64,000 nucleotides of DNA, taken from the NCBI GenBank assembly GCA_020091685.1, contig CM034601.1:16359320-16423319 (forward strand). Direction: 5' to 3'. Source of the DNA: Lutjanus erythropterus. Its lineage: Eukaryota; Chordata; Actinopteri; Lutjaniformes; Lutjanidae. Within the stretch, counting starts at the first letter, position 1. Each line of letters begins with the position of its first letter. The notes under the pieces were generated by a model. It was not told the DNA's origin. It searched no databases and saw nothing but the letters and a program-made list of their open reading frames with translations. Both the position numbers and the translations under genes were made by a program. Below are positions 39,943 through 52,005 of the stretch, piece by piece.

Positions 39943-41679
39943 TAACAGATGAAGGCAGCAGTAGACCAGCAACTCCTGTGTTCTGCAAGGTAAAATCACA
40001 GACTTTGCCAATGAAGTTTGGTTGGTTTGGAGAGAATGAAATTTGATAGGGATATTTGAGCAATATTTTCATTTCTGGCATTTATATCATAATTTTGCAT
40101 GATCACACAGCATGCTAAAATGCAAATGTGCTTGTCATTTCCACATTTCTGTGCAAAGGAGGCCCTAGAAAGGTATTACAGAAGGAAATTTAATCGTGCC
40201 AGCAGCAACTGATAACGCAAAAGAAATTACTTGGTTATGGTTATTTGGACCGTATGATAAATGTATACCCCCAGTGTGTTATAAAGAAGCAGTGTGTAGT
40301 GCTTAGTGGCATTTTAGTGGTGAGATTACAAATTGTATAAATCTTTTTACTCTCCCCTTCAAAGCGTGGAGGACCGACAGTGGTTGTGAAAGTCATGCAA
40401 AACACAAAAGACTGTAGAAACATGGTGGTGCAACTTGGTGGCTTTGGTGGACGAGGAACCCCGTCCCACTGTTAACATGAACATCTCATTCTAAGTTAAT
40501 GATAACACAATTATTCTTACTTAAATGTGAACATACTTATGAATATTATATTCCATCTCTGTCATATTCTGACAACAAATCCCTGAAAATCTTCCTCACT
40601 GAGCCTTTGAAATGACATGTAAAATGAACGTTGAATTTGCATTTTAAAAACGTGAGCTGGATTTTGGCATTTGAATTTCAAATATGTTTGCTTCCGTGCA
40701 CATTCAGTTAAAGCAAATACACGCCGCTGACTTGCATTTTCATTTGTACAATGCCAGCATTATAAATCCATAAACCATGTGTGAGTGCTACTTTTCATGC
40801 AGTCCGAGACACATTCCTTGTTGTTGCTGAGACTGAAACAATTTATCCTTGATCCCTATTCCTCAGATCATTTACTGATGAGCGTTACATCTGTGAGCTT
40901 CATGTTAAAGTCACTTCATAGAAAAGAGCGGGCTTCATGCAGGAACATTTTCATATTTTTTTCTTACATTCTCTTACTTTTTTCATAAAAAAGGGCTCCA
41001 AGAAACATGCTACCTCACATTCAGCAAACACTGGTAACTTCAGATAACTGAGATCCATCTGTGCGTATCTGAGTACATGTGCATGAGACTTGTAATTTAA
41101 CATAATAAACACCCCATTAATACCATATAAGGTTAGAATACAGTCATTAGTGAAAAAAACTTTGGTTTGGATAGCAGCAGATTAACTGCACATGACTCCT
41201 ACATCCTGGACCACTGTTAAACTGTTCGTACAGATTAGAAATTTTCAAAAAATGAGAAATTTGGTGAATGCAACAAATTCTCCTAAATCAGTTGCACAAA
41301 CCACTTAAGAACAAAACTGTTCGTATGAGTGATTCTTGCATGAGGGCCACTGCCTGTAAGAAAAGAGAAATATTTGGCTGCTTGTCTCCCAGCTGCCTCT
41401 CCTGCTCCACCTCCACAATCTGACAAAGTCAAGAGTCAAACTCTAAAGTAAAAAGTGATGTATGTGGGACAATGTATGTATATGTATTGACAATGTATAT
41501 GTATTATAGCGCACTTTTCTTGCTCAACTTAAGTTCACTGTGATCGCCCTCAGGGAGGCCGTGAGATATACAGCATATGCTGATGTTTATCCTTTCATCT
41601 GTCTCCTCTTCTTTGTTTCACTTCACAGTACCCTCACTAGCAGCTAAATCAAATGTACAGCCACATACACATGCAAGCA

Positions 41680-41835
41680 TGGGGGTGACTGTGGCTCGTG
41701 TGGTCTGGAGGGTCTGGAAGATCCCCGGCTCCTCGTGCCTACATGTCAAAGTAACTTTGAGCAAGACACTGAACGCCAAATTGCCCCTTGTGTGTACAGG
41801 AGAGGGAAAAAAAAGTGTAAACTGCTTTGGATTGT
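41680..41835 (+). mobile_element. SINE-like dispersed repeat
   Basis: GTGACTGTGGCTCGTGTGG, GATCCCCGGCTCCTCGTGCC, ACATGTCAAAGTAACTTTG, then GAGCAAGACACTGAACGCC. The GATCCCCGGCTCCT part recalls a tRNA-like B-box region. The pattern is common in teleosts. It lies just downstream of the rxfp2 stop codon, possibly inside the 3'UTR in antisense. Confidence 0.5.
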
Positions 41836-41993
41836 CATCATCTTGTCATGGAGCATGTCAGCACAGTGATCGTTTATCTTGTCCCACCAGGAGGTCATTC
41901 TCCTCCTCTTGTGTCACGTAGGAGCCTAAAGATAAAACCAGCAATAGGCCCTCAAGTTCACAAAGTTCCAGGAAAGTTCAAGCCTCCTTCAAG

Positions 41994-42259
41994 TCAGGCG
42001 TAGCGAGGATCAGCGGTGGTCAGCGTCACCTGCTGGAGGTAGGCTGGTAGCTGGTAGCAAGGAGCCCGTGGCGTCTCCATGAAGATCGTGGAGGAGGTGA
42101 GGCTTTTGCGGTCCTTTTTCAAGGTGTGTCTTCTCTGCCAGCGACAGAGTAAGACCTCCACCTGCTCTCTGAAGAAGCTGGTGGTCAGCGTGTACAGGAT
42201 GGGGTTCAAGGCGCTGTTGATGGGGAGGATGAAAATGACGACCCAGCTGGAGATGGTAC
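41994..42259 (-). CDS. rxfp2: rxfp2 last coding exon: TM7 and cytoplasmic tail
   Basis: 266 nt including TGA at 41996-41994. Acceptor CCCTTTAG|GT. Reads [20 protein letters not shown] then LYTLTTSFF, with NPILY as the NPxxY motif. The tail is basic ([14 protein letters not shown]), then Ser/Thr-rich (SLTSSTIF), and ends [11 protein letters not shown]. Tail length is close to human RXFP2. No clear AATAAA was found downstream on this strand, so the 3'UTR end is not placed. Confidence 0.95.
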
Positions 42260-45200
42260 CTAAAGGGAACAAGATGAGATCTTGTGCCATAATTGCTCCA
42301 AAATTATATTTACTTGTATTAATTTAGATAAAATGTTTTAGTGCTTTAATGTTTTAAATTTCTACTTATTTTTTTGTGTGCCAGAGAACTGACAAGAATT
42401 CACATCTTTATACAATTTAAAAATGTGCTAAATTCCTTCAAAACCTAAAACTAACAATACCTACAGCTAACAAAGGTGTAAAATGTGCTATTATAATCAT
42501 CTTTGTTTTAAAAGATGACAATGTTCGTCCATAAAAGTTGGGTCCCAAATTTCCATCCATTAGATTTCTACAGAAAGCATGATTTAATCAGGCATAAAAA
42601 GGTTTAGCTATACCCTAAGGATGCCGGTCTCACTTCCTGGTTTTGAAAAAGGCAGGAATACCACTCAAGCACTGGTAAGTTGCACAAAACCATGGTGTGT
42701 TACACAAAACCATGTGGGAAGTCATTTTTAAAAACTGTTTGGAAAAGGGCAGTGATTGAATGAACCATTTGTCTGTCACATCTAACTTCATCCAATCAGA
42801 TCAAACTGTTGCCAAAACTGGTCAGAAAAAAGAGCGTAAATATCTTTTCCTTCAGTGTGTTCTTTGCTCTTCTTTCAATGAAGAAATATTCCCCAGTTCT
42901 GATTTAACAGATGCTGATGCTTCTCGCTGTCGTCACACCTAAAACCACACCCTCAGCTGCCGGTAGTCCCTCCTAGGATGCTGATTGGCTGCAGCACTTT
43001 TGGTGCAGACACAAATGGATGACTTTAAGCCTAGAAAGATGGATTCTCGCGTGATCTCGATAATTCAGCTATCTCACAAGGTAAATTAGATGTGTCTCAG
43101 CCGTAACACGTCAACTCCGTAAGATGTAATTTTTGGCAGATAATACGTCTTATGGAGTTGAAATCTGTGCTGATGGAGGATGTAACTGTCAGTTCTATTT
43201 AAAAATTGAACAATGTGTTTGAAATGTAACTTTTTCAATTTAATAAAAACATAATAGAATAATGACTGTCAAGTCTATCACAGCATTTTTTTTTTCAATA
43301 TACAGTATGTTCATAAGAATTTGGTTTATGCCGACAAAAAGTATGTATGTATCTCATGGTACACTGAATGTGTGTCTTTTGTGTTATAAATGATTTTGTG
43401 TCTTTGACAGAAATTGAAAATTCAAGACATCAGCTGTGAAAAATGCTGTCTAATAAATAACTAGGAAGTTGGCCCATTACAAGGTTTAATAGCCAAGATT
43501 TTGACCTTTTCAAATATATTTTCAAGAGCAAAGTTGTGTACATTTTTAAGCAGTACCTGCCCGTGGATGCCTTTTATTAAGCTGTTCCATAAGAAAAGTT
43601 TTCAAAAAGTAGTCAAGTTATTGATGAGATGTTCAAGATGTCTCAAACACAGGGTGCCGTTTCATTTCTTACCGGGTATCTCCACCTCCAACAGTGAGAG
43701 GACTTTAACCAGAAATATGGGGATCCAGCAGAGGGCGTCAGAGAACACGATGAAGAAAAACCTGTTGGCCACGGCCACGTCTCTGTGCAGTCTGCTCCTC
43801 AAGTCTGTGGCATTGATGCCAGTTTTATAGATGGAGTAGAACATGCTGGAGTAGGAGAAGACGATCACCAGGAATGCCACCAGATTTAGACCTAAAGAAA
43901 TGCACATATTATTCACACACACATAAAAGCAGTGTAGGAAGACGTTTTCAGATCCCTTACTTAGATAAAAGTACCAATACATGAAAATGAAAATGTTTCT
44001 TTGCAAGTAAAAGTGCTCTATAGTGTATGTCCTCCTGTAAGGCTATTTCTTGGAGCTGTTTAAGTAGCATTTATAGCATATTTCAATTAGCTTTCTTTAC
44101 TGAAAATCATTTGTGGCACAAACAATTTTGTGATGGCAATGAACATGTTTTTAAAGGCTAAACACGAACAAATACATGAATTTTGGCCATGTTTGGTTCA
44201 TATGAAAACTATCCATTATCCTCCATCTGCTCTACTCCGGTGAGTCTGTGGCAGGTGCTACGAGCTTAAAAATACATGTGAAGTTTACGGACAAATCTGT
44301 TCATGGATTTTATTTTTCAGCAGATATCTTAGTTACAATAAGACTGAGCTGAGAAAGCAGTTTTGTGTTTGTATTTGTGGCATTTATTCCATTTGGGACA
44401 TCCGACTGTCTGTATCTCTAGAAAGCATTAACGTTAGCTCCAGTTGGCCGGCTGACTCTGCTGGGACAAAAAGTCATCGTCATCGCTAGGTCGTTTCTAG
44501 GGGTCGGCCTATTTGCTGGAGTGGTAAACTAGATTTCATCACACAGAAGTTTTATTTATGTGACTGATTGTTTTCCACTTATTAGTCAGTGATGCTTAGA
44601 AGCAAGTGCCTTCGTCCTGACCGCATCACTGTTACGCTAACAATGATGTTAAAGCTCACTTTCATGTGATGTTGCTTACATAACAAGGCATTGTATTTTT
44701 CGTGATGCAAACACTGGCACTCTTATAGACAGAATGTCAATATCAATAATTCATTCATCAAAGACTTCACAGGATCCTCAGTGAGAACACTGAGTAATAA
44801 GAACCCAGACTAAGTGTGCATTGTTGATGAAATCATGGTGTTCACTGTGTAACAGAACAGGGAACAGCATTGCACTTTAGACTGAACTATTTTTCATCTT
44901 TATGGCACAACTGTTTCAGCAGTTTTGTTGATTGGATGATGAGGATTTGGAGGCACAGTTTCCTCAGGCACAAAACAACTAACCAAAACAAAAAAAAGAA
45001 CAACTGCTACCAACTTTTTTTTTCCTATACATTGCTAAAAATCAGTATTCACTGTAAAATTTTCTTCAATTTACCCAGAAAAATGCCTGTGGAATATCCT
45101 TTGGCAGTAGGTTTTTCTTGCCTGTCAGAGTGCAGGGGAAAGCAGACCCCGTTTCGTCCGTAGTAGTTTCCAAACACGTCCTCGTTCATCAGGGGCACCG

Positions 45201-48200
45201 CAGCGATAATGAACCCCAGCAGCCAGATCGAGGCCAGGACCACCTTGAAACAGGATGACAAACAAGCTGCTCGGATTTCTGACAGAACGCTCTTCAGAAC
45301 CCACAATGAAAATGATATACGATAAATAATGAGTCATTTGATTACCACTGGCATGTAACTGATGAGATGCCAAACATTTAGCTCAGTGCAAACCTGTGGA
45401 TTGACAAGTTGCTTCAGGCTCTACCTCAGTCTAGACTCTCTGACAAAGAGAGCAGAGCTTTTTCACAGAACACAGGAACACTCTTTCAGTCAGACTTACA
45501 TCAAATCAAGGGTGCAGGAGCATTTATAGCAAATGTAATGAGGAGTCTGCTGGAGGAATAACCTCCCATCACATGAACATTACATCTTAATTAAATGTAT
45601 CACAAGGACTTTTTAACTGCTTAGGAAAATGATCTCAATTTAATACCAATACCTTACTATGATCTACGTAAGCAAAGAAGATCATCAGCAAGAAGATCGG
45701 CTGTTTCTTAATGGTTATTTTTAATGCCTGCCAGTCAGACTCTCCTTGAAATCAGATGAAACGGGCCTGCGTTTACATTTTCTCAGGCAAGGTTACCATG
45801 AGTAGTACAGCTGTTCTGTCTGAACTAACACTGTGCATGTACATGTATTAATACTCTGTTGTCTTGTTTTTTGTGTCTCTATCATTCGTAACATTTAAAT
45901 GGAGATTTTCAACACAGTATTTGAAAAGTTTGAGCCGAAGGAAAGTGAACCAAGAAGTGGTCTGATGAAATTCTGTTTATAAAAATGTGAAGATTTAATG
46001 AGAATCTTACCGAGCTGTTTTCAGACACAAGGTGAGCCAGCTAACAGTAGGTTTCTATGGATTAGTTGTACTCATGAAATTATTGCGGTGCCATTTAAAT
46101 AGATTTGAGGAGTTATTTAAAAATAAAGCTGGTGTTGTGAACACTGTGACCCAAAGCTGAAATGCTGCATGTCTGCATACTGAACAGCCTGTCTGGTGCT
46201 ACCTGCTGTAATTAGGATCTGCTCTGCAATATAATTTGTCTATTTCTAAAGGTAGCCAGTTCTCAGTGGAACAGTGGTACCATTTAACTCATTCTATTCA
46301 AAGAAAAACTATTATAGAAGAGAAAATCCACTGTTTTCACAAACAGCTGAAAAAAAAGCATAAACACCTCAGTTGTTTCTTTATAGATTTTGTATTGTAA
46401 AAAACAACAAGGATCAAAAAGGATCCAATTAGATTCAGCAGACAGATTATTTTCCTCTAAAAGTAGTAAAACTCACCCCAGTCTGAAGTTTGCCAGGGCG
46501 CAGATTGCTGAAGGGAAAGACGATGACCAGAAACTTCTCCAGTGTCAGGTAGGTCAGGAGGAGAACAGACACCTGAGGGAAAACACTATTCATTTTGAAG
46601 GAACTTGTTTTAACTTACAAAACTACACGCTGTAACACCAGTGCTGACCTTTTCCCAACCATAAACTCAGCTTGACTTCTTTCCTTCAAGAGAAACACTT
46701 GGTCTGACTCAAGCTAATATGATATATAATTATCACAGTAACATAAATCTGCTTAATTGTTGTCACAGTTAGATTTCAATGTGTACTACTGCAGTATTAA
46801 GTGAGGGCTAATTGAAAACTTCTACTTGGTGCTGCATTTAAGTGCTGTGATTAAAGGCTGATTTGTGTTTTGAGACTACCTTGCTTTTAGTCTGCTACTA
46901 AAAGCATTTTCCTTTTGCACAAAACTTTGCACAACTTAACATTAAAAATCTGCACATAGCATTTTTTCTCCTACACTTTAAGCCTAATGATAAAAATCTG
47001 TCTTACTTGAGAATAAAATTGCATATTAAATGACGTATTTTAAATATTTCAAATACACAAATACCAGTTCTTAAAGTATTTTCTTACAAATGACATGTTA
47101 TATTTTCTACTCAAAAGCAATTTAATACATTTAATTTAAATGTTGCCCATCTCTGATTATGGATTATAACCAAATTCTCCCTCAGGAAAACTAGAATCGG
47201 AGCCTATATGGGGCAGCACCAGCAGCAGTGACTGATATGAGATCAATGCAAAAGCAGCATCAGCAGAAAGAAGAGTGTGTAAGTGAAACCGAAAATAATA
47301 TATCTTGGAGATGTATTGCAGTGAGTACAGTTTACAGTATGTCGCAGTTTCTGCCTGTATTCATATACAGTATGTGTACGTGTGGTATGTGTACCTCAGA
47401 GGAGAGCATGGCCAGGAATCCAATGGTCCGACACTCCATGCTCTCCATCCAGAGCAGGGCGTTACGATTGTACTGCCCGCGGAACTTGACATCAAACACT
47501 CCAACGAAAAACAGGTACACGCCCATGAGGCAGTCTGCACCTGAACGATAACAGATGTTGACATAGGTGAGCCCGTTCACACAGAGAGAGGTGCTCTATC
47601 TGTCAGCTGCTGGCACCTCCTGTAGCCAGACGTCAAATTTCTCATTATAATCCACATCACAGAACATTATGTCATCCCCAACCAGGCTAATCACTTGCAT
47701 TAGACGTCACTGAGTTAATATCAGAATCGATGAAGCCACTATGACCATGCTTCAATGTCTTTTAAGTTTTTCATGCTACACTGAAAGTCTACATGACATG
47801 GATGAAAAGTTAGAAATAAGACAACCACGTGTCAACCACTTTTTTTCCTTGATGGTTCAGTCTACAGGATTGTTTGAACAGATGTTTCCTGAGTGCAGGT
47901 GATGGAGCAGAGTGAAGGGAGTGAAGCCTGGATGATGAACAAAAAGGAGGGAAGACGTGCAACTGGCACAGAGGGAGAGTCAGAGAAAGACGAGGCTTAT
48001 ATCAGTAAAACTGACACAAAAGAACTAAAGAAAGTGGAGAGGAGACAAGTGGTGCACATTGATTTTTGCTCCATCCCTGTTAAAAATGCTCTTCCTATTT
48101 CTTTGAATTTAATCCCCTAACATTTTTAAAAGCTGAATTTATAATATTTAATCCTGCTCAAGATATTAAAAATGAAATGGAAATTTGTCTCGTTTAGGGT

Positions 48201-51200
48201 TCTGATGCTGGATTTAGTGTTCATACAAGGCATTAGTGTAGCATGGCCAGACCCGTCCACCTGCTCCACACATTATCATTCTGCCACAGGGATAAAAAAA
48301 AAACAACACTCTGTCTTCTTTGTCCTTCTTTAAACCAATCACAATAGTCTTGGGAGGTGCAAAGCCCAGGATACAGCAACAATAACCCTGCAAAATTATG
48401 CTGAGGGAAACTTTTGATGGAACATTTGCTTGTGGGAAATTAAGCCAGAGCAATATAATGACTGAATCCTGCATAAGAAAAAGTAACAGCTGCTAGCTTG
48501 TTTATGTTTGTACCATTAGCTACCCAGGTAGCGCCTTGCATGTTTGCTCTTAAGACGATGCTCTTTCCCGTAATGATGGGGATTTTGAAAACTGGAAGAT
48601 GGATAGCACCAGACATAGCTGGCCAATGGCAAGCTTACAACCACAGTTTACATGCAGTGAGTCAGAATAAAGGCCTAGTCAAGCTAAACATTAGATATGC
48701 ATATGGATGTAGACAGAACCTTCCGTCCATTGTCTGCATTCACTTCAGTCTCATTTATGCTTCATTAAATATACATGAAAATAAGACACATACGTTTTAA
48801 ATGATGTAACCCACATACTTCCATGCATCCTTTGTTTTTGTTCATGTTGGCATGAATGTCAAGCAAAATCCTGAACCCTAAAGAAGAAGAACAGTCAAAA
48901 GTTTCTGACAACAACACAGGGAGCAGTGTAGACGGCAGCGGTCTGTGCGGCTATTAAATACATTGTTGGCTAAACTGTTATCTGCATTAACAATAAGATC
49001 ATGTGAGTGTTTTGTTTGATGTTACGATCTTCAGTCTTTATCATAAAGCATGTTGCTCTTGCCTAAACTCCAATTAGCCTTTAAAAAATACCAGAGGACA
49101 ACAGTGTGTATAGCCATTTTAATAATAACAATAACTGTAAGAATAACAGGGGAACTGCATTAATAAAAATGGTAAAACCACTAAACTCTGCATGTCCCCA
49201 AGCTGTCATCTCTTTCTGACTGCAATTTATTTCACTCTTCTCTATAAAAACCAACAGAATTCACTGTGACAAAAGATGTCTCATACAGAGCATAAAAATG
49301 AGCTGCAGGAAGAAGAATTCACTGCCTTCAGCTCATGGAGCTATTAATTATAATACTGCTATTAAGGACTGAAGAGTAATATTAATTGTGATAATCACTG
49401 CTAAAGCTTGTAACCTAAGGCTCCATTTTTTTTTGTACAAAATGAGCTTCTGCCTCTGGCATCATCTCCTGCTGCGTGAACAGAACAAGACCTCCACCAC
49501 CTCTTAAGATTTTTCTGACGTATTTCTCACACGTAGAACTTAATTAAATGTGTTAATGGTGAATGTTTTACATGTACTGTAGTATCACATGAAGGAAAAG
49601 AGATCCGTTGGCCTGTGTTCACTGCACGCTATGAGCAGCTCACTCTGCCGCCCGTGTGACAAATTATTTTAAATGTGCAGCAATGTTTACAAAGCCGGGT
49701 GAAGATGTCCTCAAGCTTTATGCTTATTCCTTCTTTCGAGGCTCAATTATTGCGCTGTTACAGCACTCAACAAGCACTTACAAGGCTCCATGGGGTGCCT
49801 CATTTCACAGCTGAATTCAGTGTTTTTAATTTCAGGCAAACATGTGGCTGATCTCGGACGACAGCACTTTTATTGCTCTACAAACCCATTAGATCCCATT
49901 ACTCTGTTCGGTTTTGAAGGCTGGAGTTGACCTATTTATGACTCTAGAACAGCCTTCCCTTTAAATATCAAAGTATTTACCTTCTGACCTGATAATGAGA
50001 CTGCAGTTTCATTCTTCATTATACACTGAAAAAGGAAATTAAGAGACGTGAGCAGCGATTCAAAGGTCTGGACCCAGGCTGCCTGTCTGCATCACTTTTT
50101 AAAAGAACAATCTGAAGACTCACCTCTATAGGTCTGATTTTTTTTCATTCCTTTCCCGGCCATCATTTTGTGCTTCTATTTTTTTAAAGTAGGAATTCAG
50201 GCGCTGTTTAACACCAGTATTGGAAAAAACCCAAATGGATGTCCAACCCCCCCAAAACTCCCACCAGCCAAACCAATTGGAGATCATTTCGTGTCCCCCA
50301 CCGATCTGTTTTGGGGCCTATTTTATTTTCCATTTACATGTTGCCACTAGGGCAGATGGACAGTTGTACTTATTATTTAAACCTGATGAACCTCTTACAC
50401 GGTCTACAAACTGTCCAAAATGTTCCAGCTATTCTACAAACACAACCCAACAGATGGTCCCGTTTTACACCCATTTTAACCTTGTTGCTCTGGTTTCCTG
50501 TTGATTTTAGAATTCATTAAAAATCTTGGCACTTACTTAGTCAGTCAGTGTTCAATGAAAATATTGAAATATGTGGAAGGACTCTATTAAAATCATAAAG
50601 GCATATCTATTGGACCTGTTTGCATTAAACTTGTGCATTTTTTTGGTCTCCTTATTTTAAGAATTACAGACATTTATATATTATAAATAGCTTTTGGATT
50701 TTTAATCATCTACTCAGTTTCTGCCTTTAATACATGTGTGTTTTAGTGAATGAATTTCAAAGATGGACAAAGATATTGATTAGATATTTGTTTTGTTGTA
50801 TGTAATAACTATCATCAACATTTAATACAAATTTGGTGACATGATTAATATTTTCAGAGATACATGTTATTTTGTAGATGAGAAGTCGTGTTTTTCACTA
50901 TTTTTGGTTTTGGGGAGGTTCCAAACATCAGCCAAATAAACTACTTCTGCAGTAAAATATTTTCATATGACCATCCATTTAAAAGAAACAAAAAAACTGG
51001 ACATATTAAAGTTAGGAAAAAAACACGGTTGTGCTTTGTTCTACCTCAGGTAGGGTTATTTTAGGGCTTTTAGTTCTACTGCATGGCCAGACTCCTCAGT
51101 ACATTATTGACCTTTTACACTCCCACGCTACGAGCTGAGCTCTTAGATTCTCCTCTCAGGGTTTTCTAAGTGTTCCTCAGACACATTTCAGGACTTTGGG

Positions 51201-51957
51201 AGATTGCTCTTTTCAATCTGTGGCATCCACTCTTTAGAACAGCCTCCAAATTAGCTTGAGACTCTTTTTAAAAGCAGCTAAAACCCACCTGTTCAGGCAG
51301 TTATCTGCGTGGTATTTTGTGTTTTAATCCTGTGATTTTATCAGCTTCCCCTGCATATTTTATCTGATATTTAATCTTTGTTTCATTTGTTTTATTTTAT
51401 ATGATTTGATTTCTTTGACTGTGAAGCACTTTGTGAAAAAGTTGCTGTATAAATGAACTGTGCTGTCTTGCTTGGTAAGTACACCTTTATTTTGTGAGAA
51501 TGAAGCGTATGTTACTCACAGCAGAGGACTTTGATGCAGGCAGCGTGCAGGTTGTTCTCAGCTCGTATCAGCGACCTCATGCCGATGACGAAGAGGTTAC
51601 CAAAGCAGGTAATGAAAGCCATGACCCAGACCGACACCCGCAGCACCATGTTGGCCAGCAGGTCCTGAAAGGAGGAGATACCGTCTGTGTTGGGTTTACA
51701 GGACCTGACGTGAGGTGCATACGAACAGTACTGGAACTTCTTAAAGTAGCTGGAAGAGGAAAAAAATAGATAAAGAGACATCATGTTTGGTTATTCGGTG
51801 ATGACGGAGGTGTGAGGGTTGTGAAACTTGTGTGGGATTATACGTACATGTGGGAGAGGTTCTTCATAGGAAGGAACATTTTTGTTTGAATATCTGGGAT
51901 CTCTATCCCCTCCAGAGCCCTGCAGAGAACAGAGCATTTTACCACCGCAGTTTCCTT

Positions 51958-52005
<48 letters not shown>

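Larger units (their letters stand above)
36506..41993. other. intergenic stretch between fry promoter block and rxfp2 stop codon
   Basis: AT-rich DNA with a GT tract, dispersed repeats (38341-38575, 38576-38690, 41680-41835) and a hairpin (39869-39942). No coding exon, tRNA or rRNA was recognised. It must also contain the rxfp2 3'UTR next to 41994, whose end could not be placed. Confidence 0.5.
42260..47394. other. rxfp2 introns between the TM exons (non-exonic parts)
   Basis: Apart from the four exons listed, the introns in this span show only AT-rich sequence, with no recognised genes or clear repeat boundaries. Confidence 0.5.
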
